Below, piece after piece: positions 24,487 to 33,710 of a stretch of 64,000 nucleotides of DNA (positions are counted from its first letter, which is position 1; each line of letters opens with the position of its first letter). A program made the translations under genes and the position numbers. This DNA comes from DASQZT01 sp963728965. Lineage in GTDB: Bacteria > Acidobacteriota > Terriglobia > Bryobacterales > Bryobacteraceae. The notes below the pieces were generated by a model, which worked only from the letters and a program-made list of their open reading frames with translations, was not told where the DNA came from and made no database searches. The stretch is from NCBI GenBank assembly GCA_963728965.1, contig CAVSMH010000006.1:496001-560000 (forward strand), in the 5' to 3' direction.

Positions 24487-27303
24487 TCATCGCACGATCC
24501 CGGAGGTATACCCGGTCTCGATATTCTCGAAGAACACTCCCTGAAACTGGCCGGGCTTGAGCGGCGACGGCAAGTCCAGTTCCAGGGTGTGTTCGACATC
24601 GGCGGCCAGCTTCGAAATGTCCGCGTAGAAACCGGTGAAATTGTGCCGCGACACGCGCACCGAAGCATATGCCTTGCGGAGCTCTACCGGCTGGCCGTCG
24701 ATTTTGAGCGTCGCCGTCCAGCGGTCGTCGGGCTCTGCGAACTGCACATAAAGCAGCAGGCGTTCCGGCGCGAGCCAGGTGCTGCGATAGTCCTCTTCGG
24801 TCCACGGGATGGGCCAGGACTTGCGCCGTGCCTCGAGTTGATCGAAGATCCGCCGGGGAATGCGGAAACGGGCATGCACGCCGCCGCCGGTGAACGCGGG
24901 ATCGTAACGATCAACCTGCTGGTAGTGCCGGAAGGGCGCACCCTCGAACCTCACCGGGATCTCGAGCAGCCCGGATCTGGCCGGGGGGGCGGGGAACAAA
25001 GCCGTGCCGATCTCGATGGAATCGATCTTGGCGGAGCCGGGGACTCGCACCAGAATCGTCTCGGCCATGCCCGTCTCGCCACGCACCCCGTGCAGGCGCA
25101 AGACGCCGTCTTCGAGCACCGCGGTGCCGGGCACGTTGAACAGGCGAATCTCCGCGGTGCGGTCGTCGGGCTCGATCTCGAATACGCGTGCCGATCCGCC
25201 GTCCATTTCGAAGGCAACCGCGTCGTCCCACGACCAGGCGCCTGCGCCCGGTTTGCCCAGCAGGCGGTCTTCGAGCGGATAGAGTTCCTTCAGGATAAAT
25301 TTCGCGCGGTGGTTTTCCTTCAGCCCGATGCTCTCGTCGAGCGTGAACCGCGCCTCCAGGCGGCGCCCGTTGGGGTTGAAGAGAAACACAAAGCCGCTGT
25401 CGTCGATGATGGCGGAAGTGCCGTCCACCTTCCCGATGGCGGGTTGGCCGAGGATGGTGCGGGTGTGCCGCAGGTAGTCCTTGTTCGCATCGCTCCAGTC
25501 GATCCAGTGCAGGAACCACTCGCGATCGGCCAGCGGGAAGTGGCGAAACTCTTCGGGGTCGCGCGCGGGAACCATGTCGATTACGTTGTTCCAGCCTGCC
25601 GTGGCGATGGAGGACAGCAGCGAATAGCGCCAACCGAGGTAATCCCAATCGCGCCGGCGAAAAGGCAGCGCCACTTCGTCAGTCGCGGTGCGCGCCACCG
25701 GCATGTGGCCGCTATCATCGTTGCGCGGAGTCTGGTGCGTGATGAAGCCAGGCACGATCTCGCTGGGCGCGAATTCGTAGTTGCGGTAGCGGTAGGCGGT
25801 GTAACGCTGGCGGTCGGCGGAAACGCGGTCGAGCTTCAGGTCGGGGAATGAATTGAAGCTCTCGGGCTGCTCGTCGGTGGAGGTCGGATGGGGATAGCTG
25901 CCCGCCAGCCAGGTCCACGGGCCGTAATACTGGTATGCCTGCCGGCCATCGATGACAATATCGGGAATGTCGCGACGCAGCGTCTCCAGCACGCGGCGCC
26001 AGCCCCACCACTGGGCGTACCTGCTGGCCCCTTCGTAGTTGAGGAACGTGTGGTCGAAGGAATAGCCGCTGATGCCGGTGTGTTTCATGAAATCTTCCAA
26101 CGCCTGGATCAGCCAGTCTTGAAAGCTGCGCACGCCCAGGTTGGCGCGGGTGCCTTTGGCGGCGAGGAGCCACTCGGGGTTCTGGCTGAATCCCATCACC
26201 GGGTAGACATACGCCAGCAACTGGAGGCGCCGCAGGCGGGCGTAGTCGAGCATCTCGGCGAGCGAGGCGGGAATGTCGCCGGTGGCCGGGTCCCACTGGT
26301 TGTTGCGGATCTTCTGCCCGAGGCCGAGCCAGAGCACGTATTCCCACTTCCAGTCGTCACGGCTGCTGTCGCGCCGCGAGAGCTCGGAATTGGCGGGCGC
26401 GAACAGCACATGCTCCGCGCCCAGCGCCGCCGCCATATCGAGAATGCGCTTGTATTCGGTACGGCCCTCCGCGGTGGCGATGTCGATCTGGTAATCGTTG
26501 ACGCACCAGCCCACCATGAGGTTGAGCGGGTTCACCGGCTGGTAAAGCAGAAACGCGCGCACCGCTTCGGTGAACCCATCCACTTCGCCTTCGTCCAGCC
26601 CGGGCGTGTCGTCGAGCGGCCCCATGGCCCACTCGGGCAGCATTTTTTCGGGCAGGGTGCGCCCGGTCAGCTCGCACGCGACCAGCAGGCCCCGGTCCGC
26701 TTCGAACGGTCCCCAGGCCAAGTCCCATTCCATGCCGGGTTGATAGGAAAGCGCGAAATCGCCGTTGGTGTGCCGGAACGAGAGAAACGGATTCTGCGCC
26801 GTGACCAGGAGACTGGCCGATTTGCCCGACCGTAAGAAAGCGCCGTAGCCCGAGGTTCCCAGGTTGGCGCGGGCGCGGTTCACCTCCGCCGCCTCGCGAA
26901 CGGCCTCCGCCACGCTGCCGCCAAAGACCGTGATCTCGTCGAGCCGCAGCTTGCCTGCCGGCCCCTCGAGGATGCTGATCTGCTTGCTGACCAGGCGCCA
27001 CTTGGGGCGCAGTTCGTACACCACCTGAAACGTATAAGGCCCGGCCAGATAGGTGTAGGCAACGCTGCCGGCGGAGGACTTGATGGCGGGAGCGTCGAGC
27101 CTGGCGCTGTCCCAGGTCCGGCCGCCCACGGCCACCGCGAAATCGTCCTTTCGAAAATTCCACTCGACGTGCGTTTGGCGGTCGGTGATGGAAGTCAGAC
27201 CGCGGCTGTCGAAGTGGGCGACGATTTGGGCATTCGACAGGCGCGAGTCGGCCGCCGCGGCGGGGAGCGCGGCCAGGGCAAGGATGGCGTTGAGACGGAG
27301 CAT
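24487..27303 (-). CDS. Large exported protein, possible glycoside hydrolase (clan GH-D-like)
   Basis: The 938-aa protein has a signal peptide (MLRLNAILALAALPAAAA) and GGGAG 10 nt before its ATG. An N-terminal beta-sandwich (residues about 20-240) is followed by a region that reads like a TIM barrel (NLMVGWCVNDYQIDIA, LGAEHVLFAPAN, YARLRRLQLLAYVYPVMG, GISGYSFDHTFLNYEG, IVIDGRQAYQYYG) and C-terminal beta domains. The barrel order recalls alpha-galactosidase-like enzymes, where Asp residues at strand ends are catalytic; SFDHTF and VIDGRQ are candidates. I could not assign a family. It is monocistronic and lies between an esterase and a dehydrogenase gene. Confidence 0.6.
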   Translation of the reverse strand: MLRLNAILALAALPAAAADSRLSNAQIVAHFDSRGLTSITDRQTHVEWNFRKDDFAVAVGGRTWDSARLDAPAIKSSAGSVAYTYLAGPYTFQVVYELRPKWRLVSKQISILEGPAGKLRLDEITVFGGSVAEAVREAAEVNRARANLGTSGYGAFLRSGKSASLLVTAQNPFLSFRHTNGDFALSYQPGMEWDLAWGPFEADRGLLVACELTGRTLPEKMLPEWAMGPLDDTPGLDEGEVDGFTEAVRAFLLYQPVNPLNLMVGWCVNDYQIDIATAEGRTEYKRILDMAAALGAEHVLFAPANSELSRRDSSRDDWKWEYVLWLGLGQKIRNNQWDPATGDIPASLAEMLDYARLRRLQLLAYVYPVMGFSQNPEWLLAAKGTRANLGVRSFQDWLIQALEDFMKHTGISGYSFDHTFLNYEGASRYAQWWGWRRVLETLRRDIPDIVIDGRQAYQYYGPWTWLAGSYPHPTSTDEQPESFNSFPDLKLDRVSADRQRYTAYRYRNYEFAPSEIVPGFITHQTPRNDDSGHMPVARTATDEVALPFRRRDWDYLGWRYSLLSSIATAGWNNVIDMVPARDPEEFRHFPLADREWFLHWIDWSDANKDYLRHTRTILGQPAIGKVDGTSAIIDDSGFVFLFNPNGRRLEARFTLDESIGLKENHRAKFILKELYPLEDRLLGKPGAGAWSWDDAVAFEMDGGSARVFEIEPDDRTAEIRLFNVPGTAVLEDGVLRLHGVRGETGMAETILVRVPGSAKIDSIEIGTALFPAPPARSGLLEIPVRFEGAPFRHYQQVDRYDPAFTGGGVHARFRIPRRIFDQLEARRKSWPIPWTEEDYRSTWLAPERLLLYVQFAEPDDRWTATLKIDGQPVELRKAYASVRVSRHNFTGFYADISKLAADVEHTLELDLPSPLKPGQFQGVFFENIETGYTSGIVR

Positions 27304-27426
27304 GGGCAGAACTCCCAGGATCGCATTTTACAGGCGGGTCCTCATCGCATGTCGGCGCCCGGGACTCCGTACGGGCGCACACGACTTCACCCTTGGCAAA
27401 CCGCCGGATCGGGCTACCCTGTAGCC

Positions 27427-28302
27427 ATGAAGGTCGGATTCGTGGGACTGGGAAGAATGGGAACCGGCATGGTGCACAGCCTGCTTCGCGGCGGCCACGA
27501 GGTCTCCGTCTATAACCGGACCCGCGACAAGGCCGAGGCTCTGGTGAAAGAAGGCGCGAAGGCCGCGGCATCGCTGGCGGACGCTTGCCTCGATGCGGAA
27601 GCCGTATTCACCATGCTGAGCGACGACGCGGCCGTGGAGAACGTGGTTTTCCGGGAAGGCGGCCTTGCCTCCGCACTCGCCGCTCATACGGCCCACCTTT
27701 CGTCGAGCACCATCAGTACCGCGATGGCCCGCCGGCTGGCGTCCGAACACGCCGGGCGCGGACAAGCCTTTTTGAGCGCACCCGTCTTTGGCCGACCCGA
27801 AGCGGCCGAAGCCGGCAAACTCCTCGTTATTGCCGGCGGTGCTGCCGGTCTCATGGACCGCGTGCGGCCGCTGTTGGAAGCCGTGGGACGCCAGACCTTC
27901 CGCGCGGGCACCGACCCGTGGCAGGCCAACGCCGTGAAACTGTGCGGCAATTTCATGATTGCCGGCGTGTTGGAAGCCTTCGGTGAAGCCTTGGCGAATC
28001 TCCGCAAGGCCCAGGTGGACCCCCATCTGTTTGTCGAAACGATGAGCGCGCTGTTCGGCTCCCCGGTATATGCGAATTACGGCCGCATGATCGCCGAGGA
28101 ACAGTTCGAGCCGGCGGGCTTCGAGTTGCGCCTCGGCCTCAAGGATGTCCGGCTGGTTCTGGAGACTGCCCAGGAAGTGGCGGCCCCGATGCCGATGGCC
28201 AGCCTGATTCGAGACCAGTTCCTCTCGGCGATGGCTCTCGGCCAATCCAACCTGGACTGGTCCAGTGTTACGAAGGTCCCCGCCCGCAACGCCGGATTAT
28301 AG
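27427..28302 (+). CDS. NAD(P)-dependent beta-hydroxyacid dehydrogenase (3-hydroxyisobutyrate dehydrogenase family)
   Basis: The 291-aa protein has the Rossmann motif VGFVGLGRMGTGM, the substrate segment LSSSTISTAMARRL, LSAPVFGRPEAAEAGKL and the catalytic-lysine helix ANAVKLCGNFMIAG. It fits the 3-hydroxyisobutyrate/tartronate-semialdehyde reductase family. The SAPVFGRPEAA variant resembles the branch that includes glyoxylate/succinic-semialdehyde reductases, but substrate cannot be fixed. ATG 27427 is the first codon of the motif-bearing frame. A paralogue lies in the carbohydrate operon at 31855-32721. Confidence 0.88.
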   Translation: MKVGFVGLGRMGTGMVHSLLRGGHEVSVYNRTRDKAEALVKEGAKAAASLADACLDAEAVFTMLSDDAAVENVVFREGGLASALAAHTAHLSSSTISTAMARRLASEHAGRGQAFLSAPVFGRPEAAEAGKLLVIAGGAAGLMDRVRPLLEAVGRQTFRAGTDPWQANAVKLCGNFMIAGVLEAFGEALANLRKAQVDPHLFVETMSALFGSPVYANYGRMIAEEQFEPAGFELRLGLKDVRLVLETAQEVAAPMPMASLIRDQFLSAMALGQSNLDWSSVTKVPARNAGL

Positions 28303-28329
28303 CCCGTTCGTTGGCCGAAGGACCGCGGT

Positions 28330-30852
28330 TTACTCGTACCGTAGCGCAATCATCGGGTCGACCCGCGTCGCCCGCCGCGCCGGAATGAAACCGGCCAGCG
28401 CCGTCACCGCCAGCAGCACCGCCACAGCGGCGCCGATGCTCAAGGGGTCCTGCGGCGTGAGGCCGAACAGGTAGCTCGTCAGCAGGCGCGTGAGCCCGAA
28501 TGCGACCGGCAGGCCGACCACCGCGCCGATGCCGACCATCCACGTCACCTCGCGCAGGATCAGCCAGAGCACCTCCTCGCCCCTCGCTCCGAGGGCCATG
28601 CGAATGCCGATCTCCCGAATCCGCCGCGTCACCGATTGGGCCATTACGCCGTAGAGGCCGACCGCCGCCAGCAGCAGCGCCAGCGCGCCGAAGAATGCGC
28701 ACAGCGTGGTCAACATGCGCTCCTGGGAGATGTTGTTGTCGAACTGTTCCGACATGGTCAGGGTCTGAAGCACCGGTATGGCCGGATCGAGCGCGGCCGC
28801 CTCGTGGCGAATCGCGCCGATGATCCGCTCGGGATCGGCGGCCGTCCGCACCAGGAGCTGTCGCGAGCTGGCGCCGTCGCGCCACGTGGCGACGTACACC
28901 ATGGGCTCGGTGGCCTCGCGCAATCCGAAATACTTCGCGTCCTTCACCACCCCGATGATCTCGTACGCCTCTTCGATCTTGAACTTGTCATCGAGGCACA
29001 TGCGCGCGCCCACCGGCGAACGGTGTGCGAAAAACTTTTTCGCAAAGCTCTCGTTCACGATAATCACCCGCGGTCCGCGGGCCTTATCGGCGGGATCGGG
29101 CTCGGCCTTCGGATCCGGTGTGAAGGCCGGGTTGTCCAAATCGCGGAAGTCCCTGCCGGCGATGAGGGGGATGCCCATCGTCTCGAAGAAATGCGGGCTC
29201 ACCGCGTTGAAATCCACGTCGGGTTTCTCGTTAGGTCGGAACTCGTATCCCTCGACGCGAATGCTGCTGATCCATCGCGATCCGCCCAGCGGTGTGATCA
29301 TGGCCAGGCTCGCGGTGCGCACCTCGGGCCAGGATCGCGTCTTGGCCAGCAGTGTCTCGTAATAGTCGCGCAGGCGCTGGCCCTTGTAGCCGCTGGCCTG
29401 CGGGTTCACGTTCACCACCAGGACGCGCTCGCGCACAAACCCGGGGTCGAGCGTTTTCAGGTTGCTGAGGCTGCGCACGAACAGGCCGGCGCCGATCAAC
29501 AGCAGCAGCGAGGTCGCCACCTGGACCACCACCAGGGCGCGGCGCAGATCGAACCGGCTGCGGCGCGCCGCAGCGGTTTCGCTCTTGAGCGACGACACCA
29601 GGTTGGGCCGCGTGGACTGAAGCGCGGGCGCGAGGCCGCAGATGATCCCGGTGATCACGCTGGCCAGGAACGCAAATCCGAGCACGCGCGGATCGGGCGT
29701 GAGGTGCAGGTCGAGCGGAATCGTGCGCTTCGGCATCAGGCCCAGCAGCACCTCCACTCCGAACCACGCGAACAGGAGTCCCGCCAAGCCCCCGAGGATC
29801 GACACCACCAGCGTCTCCATCAGAAGCTGGCGGATCAGGCGCGCGCGTCCGGCGCCGATGGCCAGCCGCACCGCGATCTCCTTCTGCCGGCCCGCCGCGC
29901 GTGCCAGCAGCAGGTTCGCCACATTCGCGCAAGCGATCAGCAGTACCAGGCCCACGACGATCATCAGCACGGTGAGCGGCTTCGAGAACTGTACGCGGAA
30001 GTACGACCATCCCGCGCTTCCCGGCAGGACGATCATCTGGTTGTACTTCTCCGAGTCCCGGTCGTAAGCCGGTGCGGGCTTGTATTCGGGATCGGCTTTC
30101 AGGATCTGCTGCCACAACACATTCAGCTCGCTGCGGGCCGATGCCAGGGTCACTCCCGGTTTCAACCGGGCTATGACGTTGAGCCACCACCAGTGCCGCG
30201 TATTCCACCCGTGCGCCGGAGGATTCACGCTCGGCATCATGACAATGGGCATGAAGACGTCGCTATAGTTGCCTACCGCGATGCCGTGGAACCCGCGCGC
30301 CGCCACACCGATCATCGTGAACGGCACGCCGTTGAGGGTGATGCCGCGGCCCAGCACCTTGGGGTCGCCGCCGAAGCGCCGCTGCCACAGGTCCCAGGAG
30401 ATCACCACGTAGGGATGCGCGCCCTCGTTGACGTTATCGGCCGGCGTCAACAGGCGCCCGATGGCCGAGGGGACGCCCAGAACCTGAAAGTAGTTCCCCG
30501 AGACCTGCGCCACTGGAACCACCTCGGCCGAAGTGCCGCGCTCGCCGGGAACCGCGAACGCGAGGGTTCGGCCTTCCCCGCTCGCCATCACGCCGCGGTA
30601 GGACTGGTTATGGTCGCGGATGTACCGGTAGTCCGGGTAATTGAAGGAGACCGACGGCTTTTCGGGATTGCGCCCCAGCACCACCAGTTGTTCGGGCGAG
30701 CGCGCCGGGAGTGAGCGCAGCACCACGTAATCGATGAGCGTAAAGATGGCCGTGTTGGCGCCGATACCGAGCGCGAGCGAAAGCACCGCCACGGCGGTAA
30801 AGGCGCGGTTTTTCCCCAGCATGCGCAAAGCGTAGCGGATATCCAGATACAC
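28330..30852 (-). CDS. ABC transporter permease, MacB/FtsX type, acidobacterial ADOP family
   Basis: The 840-aa protein is two FtsX/MacB units in tandem: an N-terminal helix (RAFTAVAVLSLALGIGANTAIF), a MacB-PCD periplasmic domain, a four-helix membrane region (LTVLMIVVGLVLLIACANVANLLLARA...), then a second periplasmic domain and C-terminal helices with TRRIREIGIRMALGAR. ADOP proteins are abundant in Acidobacteria and usually lack a cognate ATPase beside them, as here. GTG 30852 is fixed by AGGAGG with 6-nt spacing. Role: probably mechanotransmission or export of a peptide or lipid; unproven. Confidence 0.93.
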   Translation of the reverse strand: MYLDIRYALRMLGKNRAFTAVAVLSLALGIGANTAIFTLIDYVVLRSLPARSPEQLVVLGRNPEKPSVSFNYPDYRYIRDHNQSYRGVMASGEGRTLAFAVPGERGTSAEVVPVAQVSGNYFQVLGVPSAIGRLLTPADNVNEGAHPYVVISWDLWQRRFGGDPKVLGRGITLNGVPFTMIGVAARGFHGIAVGNYSDVFMPIVMMPSVNPPAHGWNTRHWWWLNVIARLKPGVTLASARSELNVLWQQILKADPEYKPAPAYDRDSEKYNQMIVLPGSAGWSYFRVQFSKPLTVLMIVVGLVLLIACANVANLLLARAAGRQKEIAVRLAIGAGRARLIRQLLMETLVVSILGGLAGLLFAWFGVEVLLGLMPKRTIPLDLHLTPDPRVLGFAFLASVITGIICGLAPALQSTRPNLVSSLKSETAAARRSRFDLRRALVVVQVATSLLLLIGAGLFVRSLSNLKTLDPGFVRERVLVVNVNPQASGYKGQRLRDYYETLLAKTRSWPEVRTASLAMITPLGGSRWISSIRVEGYEFRPNEKPDVDFNAVSPHFFETMGIPLIAGRDFRDLDNPAFTPDPKAEPDPADKARGPRVIIVNESFAKKFFAHRSPVGARMCLDDKFKIEEAYEIIGVVKDAKYFGLREATEPMVYVATWRDGASSRQLLVRTAADPERIIGAIRHEAAALDPAIPVLQTLTMSEQFDNNISQERMLTTLCAFFGALALLLAAVGLYGVMAQSVTRRIREIGIRMALGARGEEVLWLILREVTWMVGIGAVVGLPVAFGLTRLLTSYLFGLTPQDPLSIGAAVAVLLAVTALAGFIPARRATRVDPMIALRYE

Positions 30853-30949
30853 GTCGGGCCTCCTCCCCTATTAGACGACGAAGTCCCTCCGATCGTTGGC
30901 AGAAATTCGTGATGCCGCGGCATCTGTAATCGGGCCGGATGACCAGCGT

Positions 30950-31026
30950 TCCCCGGGACCTCCATTCCGTTGCCACTTGCCGAAGTGAGAGCCATCGACG
31001 AACAGGATGTGGCCAGTGACCGTCGC
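30950..31026 (-). pseudogene. Remnant of a short-chain dehydrogenase C-terminus
   Basis: On the minus strand, directly after the GntR stop codon, one frame reads TVTGHILFVDGSHFGKWQRNG. This matches the end of short-chain dehydrogenases, where (Y)(V/I)TGQxLxVDGG precedes the C-terminus. There is no catalytic YxxxK or Rossmann part upstream, since that stretch encodes the regulator in another frame. It is best read as a scar left by deletion. The match is short, so chance cannot be excluded. Confidence 0.4.
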
Positions 31027-31028
31027 GG

Positions 31029-31817
31029 TCAGTCTCCGTTCTCGCCATCGGACTCGTCGGGCAGGGCGATCAGAGAGCCGCCCGGAAAACGGTGCAGTAA
31101 CTCCCGGTTGCGCAGAGCCCAGTCCAGATTCTTGCGGGCTAGTCGCGCGTGCTCGCGCGCCACGCTTTCCGCGCGCGAGCCTTCGCGGTTTTCGATGGCA
31201 TCCAGGATCGCGCGATGTTGTTCGATGGCAATTACGGCGTGCCGTGCGTGAAACTCCTGTGCGTCCGGCGAGTCGCCGAACACCAGCGCTCCCGGCTCGG
31301 CGAAAGGCAAAGCGCAGACGCCCTCCAGCGTTCGTTGCAGCATCGGACTGCGCGCCAACTTCCACAACTCGCGGTGATAGGCGAGATTGTTCTCCAGGTA
31401 CCGTACGAAATTTTCCATGTGCATGGGCGCCATCTGCTCGAAGGCGCGGTGAGAGTCGCGCAGCGGTTCGAGGTCGCGCGTGTGCGAGAGCCGCTCGGCG
31501 GCGAAACGGGCTGCCGTCCCTTCGAGCACGCCGCGAATCTCGATGGAGTCCCAGATCTCCGCGATAGTGAATTCGCGCACCCGGAATCCGCCAAACGGCA
31601 AGGCTTCGAGGAGTCCCTGGTGCGCCAGGCGCTCGAGGGCAAGCCTCACCGGCGTGCGGGAGGCATTGAGCAGCGGCACGAGCGCCAGTTCGGCGAGCCG
31701 TTCGCCGGGCCGGAAATCGCCGCGGAGCAGACGTTCGCGCAGGGTCACGGCTACCCTTTCGGTTTGCGATGTGGTCTCCGCGTGCGGGCTGGCGGGCGCC
31801 GGGTCGTCTCCTGCCAT
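31029..31817 (-). CDS. GntR/FadR-family transcriptional regulator
   Basis: The 262-aa protein has a winged helix (VTLRERLLRGDFRPGERLAE, SRTPVRLALERLAHQGLL) and an FCD effector domain (IAEIWDSIEIRGVLEGTAARFAAERL, RYLENNLAYHRELW with metal-binding His). This FadR/UxuR subclass senses sugar acids and related carboxylates. It is the last gene of the carbohydrate operon and likely controls it. TAAAAT on the minus strand (31831-31826) ends 8 nt before the ATG, so it may also have its own promoter. Confidence 0.9.
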   Translation of the reverse strand: MAGDDPAPASPHAETTSQTERVAVTLRERLLRGDFRPGERLAELALVPLLNASRTPVRLALERLAHQGLLEALPFGGFRVREFTIAEIWDSIEIRGVLEGTAARFAAERLSHTRDLEPLRDSHRAFEQMAPMHMENFVRYLENNLAYHRELWKLARSPMLQRTLEGVCALPFAEPGALVFGDSPDAQEFHARHAVIAIEQHRAILDAIENREGSRAESVAREHARLARKNLDWALRNRELLHRFPGGSLIALPDESDGENGD

Positions 31818-31825
31818 GTGATCTG

Positions 31826-31831
31826 ATTTTA
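31826..31831 (-). promoter_or_regulatory. -10-like box before the GntR regulator
   Basis: TAAAAT reads on the minus strand and ends 8 nt upstream of the ATG at 31817, without a Shine-Dalgarno. No -35 match is visible. It could be an internal promoter letting the regulator be made from a leaderless message. Confidence 0.35.
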
Positions 31832-31854
31832 CGACCCGGCGCACCGCGGCGCGG

Positions 31855-32721
31855 TCAGGCGCGGCGCAGCGGCTCGACGATCGAAGCGATATCCCGCTCC
31901 GCGTGTCCCTGGGCGCAGGCAGCCTGGAAAACCTCCAGAGCGGCCCGCGCCGTTTGCAGGGGGATGCCCGCCTGGCGGGCTTCCTCCATCGCGTAGGTAA
32001 GATCTTTGGCCATGAGCCTCGCGGAGAAGTTGGTGCGGTAGTCCCGCTGTTCCATGCGGGCTCGCAGGGTGCGGACCAGGGGACTGCCCGGGGCGCCGTT
32101 GGCAAGCACGTCGAGTGCCTCGGCGGTATCGAGGCCGCACCGTTCGCTCATCGCGAACGCTTCGGCCAATGATGCCGCCTGGACGCCGCAGACGAAGTTG
32201 TTGATCAGTTTCATCAGGACTCCCGAACCGGCCGGCCCGAGGTGCAGGACCCCACGGCTCATGGGAGCGAGAACGTCGCGGACGGAAGCGAGCGCGGCGG
32301 CCTCACCGCCCACCAGGAAAAGCAATTCTCCGCTCTCCGCCTGCGGCTTGCTGCCGGTAACAGGCGCATCCAGAAACGGGCAGCCGTGCGCCCGCGCCGC
32401 GGCGGCGAGCTCGCGGGCCCAGGCGAGCGAGACGGTGCTGGACTCGATGAGCACTGCGCCGGGTCTCGCCCCGGCGAGCGCGCCCTGTTCCCCCAGCCAG
32501 ACCGAACGGGCGGCGACGTCGTCCGCCACCATGCTGATGATGGTGTCGGCACCACCGGCGGCGTCTTGAGGCGTGGGCGCGAGACGGGCACCCGAAGCCA
32601 CCGCCGGTTCGGCGCGCCCGGGCGTGCGATTGTAGACCGCTACCTCAAAACCCGCTCCGGCGAGCCTTCGCGCCATGCCCGAACCCATGTTTCCCAAACC
32701 TAAAACCGCGACTGATCTCAT
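31855..32721 (-). CDS. NAD(P)-dependent beta-hydroxyacid dehydrogenase (tartronate-semialdehyde reductase-like)
   Basis: The 288-aa protein has VAVLGLGNMGSGM, IESSTVSLAWARELA, LDAPVTGSKPQAESGEL and the lysine helix GVLMKLINNFVCG. It overlaps the upstream FAH-family gene by 4 nt (ATGA), so it is co-translated. In the pathway it could reduce a semialdehyde such as tartronate or malonate semialdehyde, or oxidise a hydroxyacid, formed from the sugar acid. It is distinct in sequence from the dehydrogenase at 27427. Confidence 0.9.
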   Translation of the reverse strand: MRSVAVLGLGNMGSGMARRLAGAGFEVAVYNRTPGRAEPAVASGARLAPTPQDAAGGADTIISMVADDVAARSVWLGEQGALAGARPGAVLIESSTVSLAWARELAAAARAHGCPFLDAPVTGSKPQAESGELLFLVGGEAAALASVRDVLAPMSRGVLHLGPAGSGVLMKLINNFVCGVQAASLAEAFAMSERCGLDTAEALDVLANGAPGSPLVRTLRARMEQRDYRTNFSARLMAKDLTYAMEEARQAGIPLQTARAALEVFQAACAQGHAERDIASIVEPLRRA

Positions 32722-33710
32722 AGGGGTCGAACCTTTACCAGCGTCTGCGACGGGGCGGCGACGCGTACCGGGTTCCGCAGCGCCTTGCCGAAGCCTTCGA
32801 ACCGAACCTGCATCCAATCTCCGTCTTCGAGGCTGATACCTTCGCCGAAGCTGAAGGCGTCCGCGCCGAAGAAGTGAATGTGGACATCGCCCGGGCGCCG
32901 GTGGGCTTCGAATTTGAAATGATGGTGCTCGATGTTGGCCAGGCTGTGACACATGACCGACTCGCCGGTCTGGATCGACTTGCACCACACGGTAGTTCCA
33001 CGGCGGAAGATGGCGACCTCACCGGGCACGTGGTGGAAGTCAGGGTCGGTCACCAGCTCCGGTCCGAGGGCGCAGGTGCGCAGCTTGGAGGAGGCGAGGT
33101 AGAGATAGTTCCTTTTTTCGAACCGGTGATCGGAGAATTCGTTGCCGACAGCCATGCCGAGGCGCCGCGGCTGGCCGGCGGGGTCGATCCAGTACACGCC
33201 CGCGATCTCCGGCTCTTCGCCCCCATCCTCGGCATACGACGGCACCTCGAGCGGCTCATTGTGGGCGCGCAGGCTCAGCGCAGTGCCTTTGTAGAACCAC
33301 TCGGGCGAAACGCCCGGCACGCCGGGGGCGGGACGTCCGCCTTCGAGCCCCCACTGGTACATGCGCATGCTGTCGGTCACCTGTTCGCCCGCCGCGTGCA
33401 TCGCCTGCCGGTTGGCCGCGCTGCGGATGTGGCTCAGGCCGGTGCCGCTCACCAGGCAGCGCGCGGGTTCTTCGGGATGGTCCACCGCGGGCAGGATGCG
33501 CCAGGGCGAAGTGCCGGAGTAGATCTCGGGGTAGTCGAGCGTGTCGGCGGAGAGGTCGTCCCCGGCGGCGCGCTCTAGAGATACTTCGGCCGCCAACGCC
33601 ACCGTGGCCAGCGCCCACACCGATCGGGACGCGCGGAGCAGGAGGATGCGTTCGCCATCCACGATCCCCAGGTGGCGGCCCTTCGGGCCAGTTAGCTGTA
33701 TGAGCCGCAT
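32718..33710 (-). CDS. Fumarylacetoacetate-hydrolase-superfamily protein, AraD1-like
   Basis: The 330-aa protein shows the FAH fold in the C-terminal two thirds: YWIDPAGQPRRLGMAVGNEFSDHRFE, LASSKLRTCALGPELV and an ending PGDVHIHFFGADAFSF in place of the more common GDVIATGTP loop. This matches the group named AraD1, linked to breakdown of 2-keto-3-deoxy sugar acids. The reaction could be dehydration or cleavage of the product made by the enolase-superfamily enzyme encoded just upstream. Its start overlaps the stop of that gene in TAATG. Confidence 0.85.
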   Translation of the reverse strand: MRLIQLTGPKGRHLGIVDGERILLLRASRSVWALATVALAAEVSLERAAGDDLSADTLDYPEIYSGTSPWRILPAVDHPEEPARCLVSGTGLSHIRSAANRQAMHAAGEQVTDSMRMYQWGLEGGRPAPGVPGVSPEWFYKGTALSLRAHNEPLEVPSYAEDGGEEPEIAGVYWIDPAGQPRRLGMAVGNEFSDHRFEKRNYLYLASSKLRTCALGPELVTDPDFHHVPGEVAIFRRGTTVWCKSIQTGESVMCHSLANIEHHHFKFEAHRRPGDVHIHFFGADAFSFGEGISLEDGDWMQVRFEGFGKALRNPVRVAAPSQTLVKVRPL

